From Lathyrus oleraceus (taxonomy: Eukaryota > Streptophyta > Magnoliopsida > Fabales > Fabaceae), in the NCBI RefSeq assembly GCF_024323335.1, contig NC_066579.1:354957400-355021399 (forward strand): a stretch of 64,000 nucleotides of DNA, written 5' to 3'. A program made the translations under genes and the position numbers. Below the pieces are notes generated by a model, which made no database searches, was not told the origin of the DNA, and worked only from the letters and a program-made list of their open reading frames with translations. This document shows positions 23,961-35,591 of this stretch, in pieces (position 1 is the stretch's first letter; every line of letters starts with the position of its first letter).

Positions 23961-26900
23961 TGTCGCACCTCGATTAAAAATGGGGATACGACTTTAAGCG
24001 AAGCGCAATCGCACACTCGTAATGATGGACTGAATAGAGTCGCCACCGAACTTTATTTATTCCTAAAAAGGAAAGGGGAAATATCGATAAAACCCAAGAC
24101 AAAACGACAATGATTTTTTGTCGTCGCAACCAAATCAGGGTTCGGGAGTCGGTTACGCAACGGGAAGGTATTAGCACCCCTCACGTCCGTTGTATTCAAT
24201 GGGAACCGTTTAGTTAGTTTCGTTTTTGAATGTTAGCTTATGTTAGTCTTCTCAAGTTATAATGAGGGAGAGAATAATAGGATCAAAAGAAAAGAGAAGA
24301 TGTTTTTGGATTTTTTTTGAAGAAAGACTAAACCTAAGTTTTTTATTAGTGGGCCTGACAAGATTTACAAATCCTGCTCCTACGTATCTCAATAGAGAAG
24401 TCAAGGCTTACGTAGTTTTGGGTAGAAAAATGTTTGTTTGTTGGTCGATTTTAGTGAAAGCTATATTGTCTTAATTGATGAAAAACATTATTTTACCCAA
24501 AACAAATGAGGAGCGAACGTATATCACACATCGAATGGATTTATAAATCTACATTCGGAAAAACGTCACCTATCTCGATTCAACATTCGTGGCCGAAACA
24601 TTGCTTTGCATCACCTTAAGACAATATATTTTTCGTTTATGAAAAAGGTTTTTGAGTGGTCGCACGGCGGCGAGAAAAGAGTTTGATTGGTTGGATGTAT
24701 TTTGAGTGATGGCGAGAACTTGGATGAGCGAGATATCCATCTCGAATCCTAGTCTCAGGAGTGCACGGTATACACCATGTTCCATTTCCATCTTATTTGA
24801 CAAAAGTATTTAGTAAGGATTAAGTATTTTTAGGTTTGATTGAGAAAGGGGTTTGAAGAAACCGCAATGACAATTTTAAACGATGGCGAGAGCTAAGATA
24901 GGCAAGGCATCCACCCTGAATCTTAATCTCAGGAGTGCACGGTATACACCGTGTTCCATTTCCATCCTTATTGAAAAAGTGTTAAGGTAGGAATTAAGTA
25001 TTTTTTGAGTTTGAAAAACGGATATTTGAGAATGAGACATAAGCCCTAAGATCAAAAATTCAAGGTTCCACCGGAATGCTAGATTCCAATGGTCCTCTTC
25101 TTTTTTATATGTTTAGAAAAAAGTTTTAACATTACACTTAAATGGGAAAATGTTCGAGTCAAGATAAAACATGATTTAATCGGATTTAGAAAAAAATACT
25201 TGATGTTGCACCAAAATTACTTATTCTATTTAATCAGTGTCATCATAGTTACTTACTTAATTTTGCAATAAATAAATAAATAATTAGTTAAATAATAGAA
25301 TGAATAATAAAAACAATTTAGAAATTATAATTAGTTATATTATCCAATTAATAATAGTAACAATTATTTAATTAACTAATAATAACTAAATAAATAGATT
25401 AAATAAAATAGAAAAATGAATAATATTTTTTTTAGAGTTATATGCATCATAATTATCATAAGAACAAATGCTAGTTAAGAAGAAAAAAAACAAGCCCAAA
25501 TGGTCCAAATCAATAATTCAAAATGAAGCAGAAAGGAGGTGTTGGCATAGAATGGGGTGTTAGTTAAGTAATTAGCAAGGCTCGGTAGACTTAAACCTAA
25601 ATCATCAAAACATAAATCTATCCTTTTGGAAATTAAAACAAAAACAAAAAAAGAATGAAAATGTTTCAAATGTCAGGCGCTTCTTTACTGATTAAGGTTT
25701 TTTAAAAGAATTTGACTTTTCCAACTCTAAGATCCAATATATAAATGACATATGGCATGAGATATTTAAATTTTAAAAATAATAAATAAATGATAAAACA
25801 CTCAATATCAGAAATTATACCCTTTCCTCTTCTCTTCCACGCTACTTTAAGAAAAAAATGCATAGTTGCTCTTTCCAAACTCAATCGCCTCTTCTAGTTC
25901 GAATGCATGGTGAGAGGTTGATCCTTGACGAGCTCCCAATCGGTGAATGAAGCAGGGTTTGATAGATCGAAGCTTGAATCATATAGAGCATCGACGTATG
26001 GATCTTCGTCGTGCGGTGGGGAACGACAACGCCAGTGTCTACCTCACGCGGTGGTGGTTTTCTGCATGATTTCGGTGTCGATGAAATAGTAGCTCTGACG
26101 CGGTTATGATTCACCTTTGAACCTCAACTTCTTCTGTATTTTTCTTCTCTTTAGATCTGATTTGAAAACTGTTTATGGTTTTAGAGTGTTGTTAAGTTGT
26201 GTTGGTTATGGTTTGAAGATGAAGCATTGATGGAGGAAAAGCAAATTGAAAATATGCAGAGTCAGTGATAATATGTGATTTTTCCTTTTTGATTTGTATA
26301 GAGGTGAAGAGGGTGAGTGAGATGTTGAATGACCGGTTCGAGATCGTGTGGTTTGAAGAAAGGCTTATGGAGTTTTATTTTCCTGCATTTCTATTTTTTT
26401 TATGATGCCACGGGTTGAAGAAGGGTGATATGGAGTGGTGAATGTTGTTGATTTCGGGATACCAAGTAATATACTATTGGGAGGAATACTTGGTGAAGTT
26501 ATCGTTATTTTTTGGGTGTTATGGTGAATCTGTGAAGAGTTTGGTGTAGTGAAATATGTAGGTTGTAGATTGTTTCATGATAACAGGTTTTGATTTGTGA
26601 TGAAGATGAGAGTTTATGTTGGAATGGTTATGATTTGAAGATGGTTGAGTGAAGGTTAGTAGTGGTGTTGTTTAATGGGTGAGTTTGGAAGTGAAGCTTG
26701 GTAGTTTAAAAATGAGGTTCATGTGTGTTTTGTGTAGTTTTTTTTAGAAATGCGGTGTATTTTTGTTACTGTGAAAATGGAGTTGATGAAGTAGAAATTC
26801 ATTACATTGAAAGAAGTTCATCGATTTTCACAAGGAAGAAAAAGGTTGTAGGTGTGAAGATTGGGGCAGGTTTTGATGAGAGTAGAAAGCTGGGAATTTG

Positions 26901-27702
26901 AGAAGCCGTGGGATTTCAATAAGGCGAGGACTGAATCAGGGTTATGTGAGTTGTTGAGTAGAAGTTTGGTGGAGATTTTGAGTGGGTGAGATGGCGAGAG
27001 AAGAGGCCGCTTAGGATTCACCATCTCTTTTCTTCATGAGCAAATCCATACTTATATAGTGTACCAATTAGGGTTTTTATTTTTTACAAATGCCAATAAT
27101 GCCCATAAGATGTTTTATGAATTAAAAAGGGTTTAGAAATAATTAAATGTAATAAAATCAGATGAATTAAAATAAATAAGATAAAATTAAAACAACAAGA
27201 GGATTAATCCTATTTATTTTTCGAAATTTTGATAAAAAAAAACAAAAATGAAAGGGCTCAAAATAAATAATAATTGATCGCAAAAAACGTTCAAAAAATT
27301 AAAATGAATGTACCAAGATGATCAGTATGAAATAAACTTTTCGGAAAAATACAGCGTTTGAGCCAATTTTGAAATAAATTTTGACCGGTTAAGCAGGCTT
27401 GAGCTGATCAAAAAGTGGCCGAAGAATTAGCTGAAAAATAAATCGAGCATACCAGATTAAACTATGCGAAACGTAGATTAATAAAATTGATATCTAGAAG
27501 CTTGATTTTAAAATTTCCGTTCACTGATTTGATGCACATCCGTTGATTAATTCAACCGGTTTGTCTATAGATCCGAAAAAATTATTTCAACTGATATTTT
27601 AGGCACTATGCGGTATGGAATGCATGGTATGCTATGTAGACATGCAATAGCTATGACGAATGTATTGAATCAACGATTCAGGGTCAATATTGGGGTGTGA
27701 CA
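23961..27702 (-). mobile_element. Solo LTR (Tat/Ogre-like) inside the MULE transposase
   Basis: A 3.74-kb block with no retrotransposon coding, bounded in minus-strand sense by TGTCACACCCC and GGTGCGACA, that separates two pieces of one transposase frame. Flanking pentamers on the minus strand are GTGCA and GTGTG, matching at only three of five bases, so the target duplication is decayed. Motifs such as GAGTCGCCACCGAACTTTAT and GGGAAGGTATTAGCACCCC near its minus-strand 3' end resemble the 3' parts of Ogre LTRs. Inside are a 174-bp tandem duplication (CAGGAGTGCACGGTATACAC at 24756 and 24930), an AT-rich stretch (25230-25440) and an mTERF-like fragment (26818-27024). LTR-LTR recombination would leave exactly this structure. 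Confidence 0.75.
26818..27024 (-). pseudogene. mTERF-like gene fragment captured in the LTR
   Basis: A 68-codon minus-strand frame contains LLLNNSHNPDSVLALLKSHG and FSNSQLSTLIKTCPNL, which closely resemble the first repeats of plant mTERF proteins (organellar transcription termination factors with ..NPDSVLAFFKSHGFSNSQIS-type motifs). The frame then leaves the family pattern (FLPCENR, stop). No other mTERF repeats follow, so it is a partial copy of one exon segment. It is probably host sequence carried within an LTR. Family assignment is by recall. Confidence 0.55.
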
Positions 27703-27874
27703 TGCACCAATTTCTGTTTAGTCTAATAGCATAGGCTAAATTTGGTCTCCCCTTGTTGTGGTCCATTGTTTCCTGGACGCTGAAATTTTGCCTATGACGA
27801 TCAAAGACTGTTACAGCGTGTGTGCTAGCTTTGATGCTCTCCTCTTTCATGACCTTCATGCAACCTTCATCCAT
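27703..27874 (-). pseudogene. MULE transposase, upstream piece
   Basis: Minus-strand continuation of the transposase before the SWIM finger: MKVMKEESIKASTHAVTVFD, NFSVQETMDHNKGRPNLAYA and IRLNRNWC, ending at the Trp-Cys that should lead straight into DCGKF at 23957. The region upstream of 27874 shows no transposase core, so this MULE keeps only about the last 180 residues of the protein. Its truncated start abuts the promoter of the plant-mobile-domain gene. Confidence 0.85.
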
Positions 27875-27878
27875 TTTC

Positions 27879-27888
27879 CTATAAATAC
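27879..27888 (+). promoter_or_regulatory. TATA box of the plant-mobile-domain gene
   Basis: CTATAAATAC lies about 130 bp upstream of the ATG at 28010, followed by a CT/CA-rich leader typical of plant 5' UTRs. Confidence 0.65.
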
Positions 27889-28009
27889 ATCCACTCCATC
27901 AACACTTCTTCCACACCATCACTCTCACTACTTCCTCTACAATACTTCTTCTACAATTTCATCTTCAACAACTTCTTGTAGTTTCATCTGCACCAACCCT
28001 CCCGACAAA

Positions 28010-30231
28010 ATGTCTATCCTCACAATGGGCGAAGCACATAGAGGAACAGTTGCAAACATCGCAACATATGTATGTTTTTTCTTTTGTTAACTTTTTATCT
28101 TTCATATTCACCAACCCCCTTTTATTTTAACATACCAACTTAGTCAAGTTTTTTATTCTTTCTTTTATAGGATGTATCAAGGTTCCGAACTCGGGTCCAC
28201 GAATATGTCCATATGGACCCGATGATTCAACTTTATGTTGAACTCGCCGGTTTTGGTCATATAAGCAAGATTTTGTCTTGGTCCATAGATAACAAATTCA
28301 TTCTAGCTTTATGCGAAAGATAGAGACCAGAGACACACACATTTTGGTTCCCAACCGGTGAGTGTACCGTGACGTTAGAAGACGTCTACATGCTTTTGGG
28401 ACTACCCATTGAAGGTAAGGTTGTTAATGGTAAAACCAACTATGCAAATTTAATTTGCATGGAGCTCTTAGAGACTGATTTATTAGATGATAATGCAAGA
28501 CGTCAAGGTATACTACTCTCACGCCTTAAGTCGTACTATAATAGTTTATACTTAGATGAGCATTCTACTGAAGATGCTCAAATAATAAAAACTAGGTGTT
28601 ACATTATGCTGTTAATTGGCTCGTTTTTATTTCCCGAAGGTAGTGGTTCTAGCATGCATATTATGTACTTACTTCTACTTAGACATGTAGATAGAGTAGG
28701 AAGTTACAGTTGGGGATCTGCTTGTCTAGCCTATCTCTATAGCTCCTTGTGCAAAAACTCACACAAAGACACATCTACATTTTCTGGATGTGCTGTTTTG
28801 CTACAAGCATGAGGTTGGTCAAGACTACCGTCTCTAGCACCCGTCAATAACAACCCTTTCACATTTATGTATGCACAAAAGTAAGTTGTTTAAATTGCTA
28901 TATCTTTACTTACTTCTTTAAAGATTATTACCTCTAACTAATATTTTTTGACTTTTTGGTGTAGATGGTCTGCACGTGGTATGAGTTACAACAGATGTCC
29001 AAGACACTATATTACTCAGTATCGCAACCTGTTGGATCACCTTCGACTGACAGACGTAAGGAAAATAACTTAATTATTTCGTTATATCTTGTTAACTTCT
29101 TCTACATTGACTATAATCCTATCTTCTTTCACATTTCAGTTCATTTAGCGTCCATACCTTAATTTGGATCATGACCATGAGGTCAACGCTGAAGACGCGG
29201 CCGTATGGACTGCATGCACACCGATAATATGGTTCACAACTGTGGAGATGCACAACAGTGATCGTGTGAAGCTGCAGTTCGGTATGCTCCAAAATACCCC
29301 AGATCCCCCAACTAGCCTAGGAGAATGGCATATGCGCAAAGTTAACGATCAATGGAACTTCAATCCATGGCAAAGCTTCGCAAGATCGGAGTGTCGCAAA
29401 TGGAAGCACCGTCATGACCATGCGTTAACTGACGCAGTCATGCCAACTTAAGAAAAACCAAGTCGTACTTATATGGTTTGGTATAGATCGGTTGGTGTTC
29501 AGTTCATCGCCGAGGATATGTACTTGTACGACCCATGCCAGATGACTTACACACCTGACACCTCAACATCAAACCCCCAAGAACAGTGTCAGACCGGATA
29601 CACACAACCCCATGTCCGTCAAACGTTCCGTTCAACCAACACACAAACATACAACCAAAACATGCCATACACCCAACCCCAATACCAAGAGCATACCCCA
29701 TACCACCAACAACAAATTGACCATCAACCTGAGACCAAACATCGCTTCGCACCCACCCCATCACCCTACCAAAGTCGCCTTAGCCAGAACATCCAATAAT
29801 CATTCAACACCAACCGCCCATCCTCCTACCGTAGCCAAGAAGCCCAAACATCACAAAACCAAAACATCCAACAACCCTATCTCTACCAAACACCCCAACA
29901 ACCTTTCTAACCTTTCCTCGATGCATCGTTCACACCCATGTCTCCCTTCAACCGTCCCGGTCGCCCATCAATCAGTCAACCACATCCCAACTTCTCTGGC
30001 ATGGGTCATGAGCTCAGCTACGGCGGTACACCATCGATGCATACTGAAGACTATGTCGACTTGTCTGAATACCTCAATAGACCTTCTCCTGTAGTTGGTA
30101 GTGACGCTCCTGGCCCCTCAGATGATCAAACACCGATGCAGAATCGTCAACATGGGTTAGGGTCAAGGGTTAGGGTAGCTAGAGGATGTGGGGCCGGAGG
30201 TTGGTTAGGTGATCCCGGTCATCACCATTAG
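28010..30231 (+). pseudogene. Plant mobile domain (PMD/MAIN-like) gene, multi-exon, broken
   Basis: MAIN-like PMD protein, a family often annotated as serine/threonine-phosphatase 7 long form homologue. Exon 1, 28010-28069 (MSILTMGEAHRGTVANIATY), is followed by a GT...AG intron. Exon 2, 28171-28880, carries the PMD core (FRTRVHEYVHMDPMIQLYVE, FPTGECTVTLEDVYMLLGLP, GSFLFPEGSGSSMHIMYLLL, DTSTFSGCAVLLQA). Exon 3 is 28965-29055 and exon 4 starts at 29140, continuing through NAEDAAVWTACTP and WYRSVGVQFIAEDMYLYDP to a Gln/Pro/Asn-rich tail and the glycine-rich end at 30231. In-frame stops at 28321, 28810, 29146 (each where Trp is expected), 29449 and 29797, and one near 29908, inactivate it. PMD proteins act in nuclear silencing and genome stability; in MULEs they may aid the transposon. 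Confidence 0.85.
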
Positions 30232-30304
30232 GTTTCTTTGTGTAAATGGCAAATTTTATTAATATCAAGTGGTCATATATCAAATTTATCTATCACGTAT
30301 ACCA

Positions 30305-30563
30305 TATAACACAAAAATTGCATTTTAGGAGGAGACTCCAATTGAATTGGCGACTCCTCTTAAAACCTACACAGGGGCGCCAATTGGATTGGCTAGGGCA
30401 CCTGCCCTAGCCAATCCAATTGGCGTCTCCATTCAAGTTTTAAGAGGAGTCTCCAATTCAATTGGCGACTCCTCCTAAAAGTGGGGTACTTTCGGATTTT
30501 TTTTGAAACCGGGGGTATTTTGGGATTTTTCTTGAAAAAATGGGTTATTTTTGTAAAAAAACC
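30305..30563 (-). repeat. Right TIR of the MULE
   Basis: Inverted copy of 22894-23152, including the internal palindrome (30376-30427). Confidence 0.93.
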
Positions 30564-30684
30564 AAGAGGCAACCTTAGGAGAAATTATGCAAAGAGTAAG
30601 ATCTTCTATCACCAAGAACTCAAGAATTTTCTGCATAATGAGGTAGGGGATTGATCTATATTTGAAGTTTGAACATTGGGGTAG
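30564..30684 (+). repeat. 3' LTR of the chromovirus-like element, right part, truncated
   Basis: Continues 22893 after the MULE and matches 5' LTR sequence at about 10465-10590 (GCAAAGAGTAAGATCTTC, then ACATTGGGGTAGTG). It is cut at 30685 where the Ogre LTR begins. Confidence 0.85.
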
Positions 30685-33600
30685 TGTAGCGGGGTATTCG
30701 TTACCATTAGAGATATTGACTAAATCCAAGGTAAATCATACAAGTCGAGTCGCCACCGCACTTCTATTTATCCAAAGGAATGGTTAGAAAGCGAACAAAA
30801 ACCTAAAAGTTTTATCAAATCAAAAACTAGTAAAAGAGAGTCATAGATCTGGGTAAGGGGGTTGGTTATGCAATGGGAAGGTGTTAGGCACCCAAAACAT
30901 CCTAGGTACTCCTAGGGAGCCCTTTCCATACTTGTTGTAAGGTTGTTGTTTTTTTTTGTGAAAAAAATTTGTTTGTGCAAACATGATTGAAGAGATGAGA
31001 AGAGAATATACAAGTTATTTACATTTTTGTGTTTGGATGGATAAAACCATTGCCTACATACCATCTTAAAAAGATTAGGATCAAAACCTCGTAGTTCGGG
31101 GTAAAAATCTCAAAATGAGTTGGTGAATTGATTGGTCCAAAAGCCTTAAGGTCCTTTGTTATCCAAGGGAGAAAACTCAACCTAAAACCACAAATCCACC
31201 ATGTGAGGATAGCTTCAACATGCTAGTGAGGGGTTAACCCTATAATAAGCATGGAAGACTCATTGTCCATCACTAAGGATATAGGTGAGTATTACATCTA
31301 CCACAAGGATAACTCAAACCTAATAGCTAAAGGTTATGAGAAAGTTTTGATTAAGAGAGTGGCCATTGAAACCACAAAAGACATTTGAATGGGTTATATT
31401 TACAAATGAAAAGTATATACAAAATATGGTCAAATTTGACTTAGAGATTCAATTCAAAATGAGTATTAAGAAAAGAAAGTTTGAAAATCAAAAGCATAAG
31501 GCTTAGGTTTCTAATGTTGAAAACAAGTGTTAGATGTTTGCACAAAGGTTTTGGCTTGGGTTAGAGTGAAGAGAAGAAGAAGAAGGGCTAAAGTCCTAAA
31601 CATACAAGAGGTGAGGGATAAGAAACAAAACCACAAAAAGGAGTTCCTCTCTTGAGATCATATGGATGATCCAAGTAGCTCCCATCCTTTGGAATAAGCA
31701 ATCACGTAAGCATAAACTCAAGCAATCAACAATCAAATGAACTCTTGGAAGGTTCCTCAATGTATCTTGAATCTCTCTCTCTTAGAAGCACATGGCAATG
31801 GTTCCTCAATTTGGATCAAGTTGGAATCCCTAGCACAAAGAAACACACACATCAAAAGGTTCTATTTACAAATCAAAGAATGGACAAGATGGAGTTTAGA
31901 ATATGGTCCTTTCAATGTTCATCTTCAAGCTTTAAGCATTCTAAAGGCATGAGGCCTAGTTGCTCTTTGACATTTATAGCACTCTAAAGGCATGAGGCCT
32001 AGTTGCTCTTTGACTCCATTTTGCATAGGGAAGGTCCTAAAGTCTAAGTCCTTTTGTCCATTTTTTGTATTTGGTCCACAACAATCAAACAAAACACAAA
32101 CACAATAGTATATACACAATTATGTGCTCAAGTGAGCAAAAGGCAAATTGCATTAACATAAACATGTGCTCAAGTGAGCAAAGGAAAAAACAAATGGATA
32201 ATATGTGCAAGAATAGTAAATTGCATAAAAGTAAAGAGCAAAAGTAAATGTTAATGGTTAATAGTTAGTGTTAGTAGTTAGTGTGCCATAAGGCAAATTT
32301 AGCGCTATGTTAAGCAATCGTAATTGGACTTATGTAGAAGTCACAACTATATGAGGCCGGTCAATAATAATGTAGGCAACAACACAAGTTAGAAGTCTTG
32401 GTTAGTGAACCAAGTTCCAACAACTTGCCATGCCAAAAAGAAGAAGAGAAATGATCTTGTATTGGTTTAAGTCTTTTGCATGATTTAGGAAACAACCTAT
32501 CCTTAATGCAAAGCCGTTCACTTGATCAATTGATCAAGATGAATTAGATTTGAATCAAGGAAGATTAAGTCTCCCTAATCAATGCTAACTTATCAACCTT
32601 CAACTCATTGATCAAAAAGAAAAAGAAGAAGAAGAAGAAAGAGATGAATAATGGAAAAGGAAATGGAAAGAATAAAGTGCATAAGGTGAAATAAAATGTA
32701 CCAATCCATGTGTGTTGAGCAAATGACATTTGAAGTCAAAGTCAAATAATGAGAAACCAGAAATGGGATGAAGATTGGAGGTCAAACAACAAGCAAAATA
32801 TTTTTGGCATTTTCAATATCAAAATAAACTTGAATTAAAAATAAAAGAAAGGTCAAACTTCAAAATCACTTCAAATCAACCTTGAATGGTCCAAGTGATT
32901 TATCCCAAGTTCAACAAGGTCAAACAAGGTTTGACAAAAAATTTCAGCATTTTTAAAAGTCAGAAACTATTTTTAATCAATTAAAAATGAATAAAAAATA
33001 ACCTAATTGAACTAAAAGCTCAAATAAATCTCAAATCAATTAAAAAATTGATGAGAATATTTTTCATAGATCCATCATCATTCAAATAGGTTAGGAAAAT
33101 ATTTTTGTATTTTTTGAATATCAAAAACTATTTAAAATGAATTAAAAATAACCAGAAAAGAGAAAATTCACAAAAAATATCAAATGACAAAATAAAAAAT
33201 ATTAAAAATCAAAATTAGAAACTAGAAATTATTTGGAGAAGAATGCAATTGGTGCCATATTTTTTGGAATTAAAATGAAGAAGATATGAATTTTTGAAAA
33301 TAAAAGAAATAAAAGAAATTAAATCAGAAAATAGGAAAATCAAAAAAACCAGGAGCGTCTGATCAAGCCTCATTAATTGACGTGGCTGATCAGACGCTCT
33401 ACATGCGCGCTTCCATGGTACGCTTTAGTCAATGCGAAACATGTGACATTATTGAAAGTAAACAAAATGCATGGCTGAGATTAAAACGTGGGAGATGCAT
33501 CCAACGATCCAGATTGAATCTCGCAAGGTGGACGGTGGCCAGCGCCACCGTCTTCTCCGGCGAGCACTCAAGCTCCGGCCAGAGTTTCAGGTCCCCTAAA

Positions 33601-35591
33601 CTCAACCAAAATCCACGATCTAGGTACCAAATTAAAGCTACTCTAGATCTCCATAGTGAGAGAAATCAGAGGTTGAAACTTGATGGTGTTCATCATGAAC
33701 TTGTTAGATTTTGAAAATTGAATGCACAGCAATGATGCCTCTATGGAGAGGACTTCAGACAACACAATAGCCAAGCAAATAGGTCAAGAAATAGTGAGTT
33801 TCGAAGAAAAAACCAGTTGGAGAGAACCTTTGAGTTGTGGTGATCTGAGCTTGCTTCCTTGCTTCCTTTGGCCAAACAGAAGTACAATGGACTATAGGAT
33901 GAAGGTCTAGGAACTTTAGATCTAGAAATTCAACCAGATTTAGTTGAATTTTAGATCTGAGAAATTTGAGTGAAAATGAAATAGTTCTTTTGGTGAGAGG
34001 TTTGGTTTTCAGTTCAACAACATTTCAGGTTGATTCATGGATGATTTCAAGTGAAGCAAGCAAGTCTATTTATAGTGGAAGCTGATGCAAGGAGGTGGAA
34101 AATCCGTGTGCATGGCAAGAGGATATGCATTGCATGGGCTTGCATGATCATGTAAAAGGCCCAAATCCAATGCCAAATGCAATCTGAGATATAATTGAGC
34201 TGAAATGGACGTGTAGTTGGCAATGCATAGGCTTGTGTAATGAGTTTCAACATGTTATGCACAATTATGCCTAAAACTTCCCCTCTTCGAAAATGCCATT
34301 TGCCAAATCCAAACATGAGCATGTGAGTAATGGTTGGAAAGGTCTTGATGTAAGGAACAAATGTTATGTTGGGAAAAAATCCATTTGAAGTGTGGAAATT
34401 AGTGAATTTTGAGTTTAAAGTGTAAGGTGCAAAACATGCAAAGGTGAGGTTTCCAAATTTGGCCAATGTTCAAGCCCCTCTGTTTTGATGATGAAAACTT
34501 CAAATGAAAAAACCTTCAACATTAAAGTTGTAGATCTTTTCAAGAAAATCCAAATGGAATTAAATTTTGCATCATTTGGATTTTTGATGAAAGAGTTATG
34601 GGCACTTGAAGTTGGACTTTTTTGCCTTTCAATGCATTTGGTCCAAAGTGACCTATAATGTTTTGCACTATCACATGTATTTCCTTTGCGATTTTGAAAT
34701 TTTGTTCAACATAATATTTTAATTAGACATCTTAAGCTTTTCAATGCATTTGATCCCACCTCAAAATCATAAAAAATGAATGAGTTATGTTCTTGGGAAG
34801 TTGACCCAAAATTAGGGTTTCAGTCAAAATGACCTATAATGTCTTGGAATGGGAGATGACCTTCCAAGTTTCAAATAAATTTTTGATGAACATGAAAGTT
34901 GTTCATATTGTCCTTAAGAACATTTTTTCTTTTGGGATCATCTCCATTTGACCAACACATAAAACGTTAGGTCTCAATACATTTCAAAATAGTCAGATGA
35001 ATTGACTGATCACCTTCTCAAGTCCATGACTCATATCTTGATGAATTGATGATTGAGGACACTCAAATAAGTTCAAATATGCATGAAATGATGAATTAGA
35101 GAACTTCCCTTGATTGTATTTGATCATGGGCTGAGGTTGCTTCAAGAGCAAGGCATTGTGGATGATCTGATGAACTAGGGTTTCCTTTGGAAACAAACCT
35201 CAAACTCTTTGACTTGCTTTGATAAAAAATGATGAACTGAGATGCTAGGGAGGCATATTTTATGGATGAGAGCTTTGGGAACCATTACCATGCTTGTTTT
35301 CATCTTCTCTTGGCCATATCTTTGTACTTATGATCTCCTAGAGGCTTTTGACCTTGTGATTGCTCAAGCTACAAACAAGAAATGTTAGTGACATATTTTT
35401 GTGCTTTTGGTTAGTAAACAAAATAAGAAAAGCAATAATATACAATTCAAACATGCTTGGTGATCTCAAACCACTCACAAGAGGTCCCACCCAAAGGTAA
35501 GGGGAACCAAGATGCTTATGATCCTTAAGGCAATGCAAATGCAATGTTATGATGCCATGAGGGATCTTAGGGACAAAATTGGGGTCTTACA
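30685..35591 (-). repeat. Ogre 3' LTR, 4.9 kb
   Basis: Minus-strand sense begins TGTAAGACCCCAATTTTG at 35591 and ends CGAATACCCCGCTACA at 30685. Its right-hand end matches 59213-59440 and its left part matches, inverted, 59441-60977. A TATA box (CTATAAATAGA, minus strand, 34076-34066) marks the promoter. Inside are a 42-bp duplication of a unit with CTAAAGGCATGAGGCCTAG (31940-32013), a GC-rich patch (33480-33610) and a 13-bp-arm hairpin (33353-33399). Adjacent to the start, GATGCCCCTATTT read in reverse is the purine tract. Confidence 0.88.

Larger units (their letters stand above)
22894..30563. mobile_element. Mutator-like DNA transposon carrying a plant-mobile-domain gene
   Basis: Complete 7,670-bp MULE inserted in the 3' LTR. 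Terminal inverted repeats of about 259 bp (22894-23152 and 30305-30563) begin GGTTTTTTTACAAAAATAAC. A perfect 9-bp duplication AAGAGGCAA flanks it (22885-22893 and 30564-30572), the Mutator hallmark; the unoccupied 5' LTR has a single corresponding AAGCGCAA-like site near 10458. Contents in order: an 89-codon unknown ORF (plus), the C-terminal part of a MULE transposase (minus, split by a solo LTR), and a multi-exon plant-mobile-domain gene (plus). All are broken, and the DDE core of the transposase is missing, so the copy is not autonomous. Confidence 0.93.
10118..30684 (+). mobile_element. Chromovirus-like Ty3-gypsy element, host of two nested insertions
   Basis: A decayed plus-strand LTR retrotransposon recognised from a split 5' LTR (10118-11801 plus 19274-19956), a tRNA-iMet primer site at 19961, gag and pol remnants, a purine tract at about 22587-22598 and a split 3' LTR (22599-22893 plus 30564-30684). 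LTR identity is shown by shared sequence: AAGGGTTATAATT, TAGAAACATRTATYTTTGAG and GCAAAGAGTARGATCTTC occur in the same order near 10280-10500 and across 22750-30600. The 5' LTR is interrupted by the 7.5-kb copia-type element and the 3' LTR by the 7.7-kb MULE; the remainder of the 3' LTR is cut by an Ogre at 30685. The exact first base of the 5' LTR is blurred (10118-10155). Confidence 0.85.

Noticed and set aside
29504..29764. 86-codon minus frame opposite the PMD tail, and shifted plus frame 29612-30094
   Set aside because: Shadows of the biased Gln/Pro/Asn codons of the PMD C-terminal region.
33382..33714. 110-codon plus frame in the Ogre LTR
   Set aside because: Antisense to the LTR's orientation; a GC-rich LTR patch opens the frame by chance.
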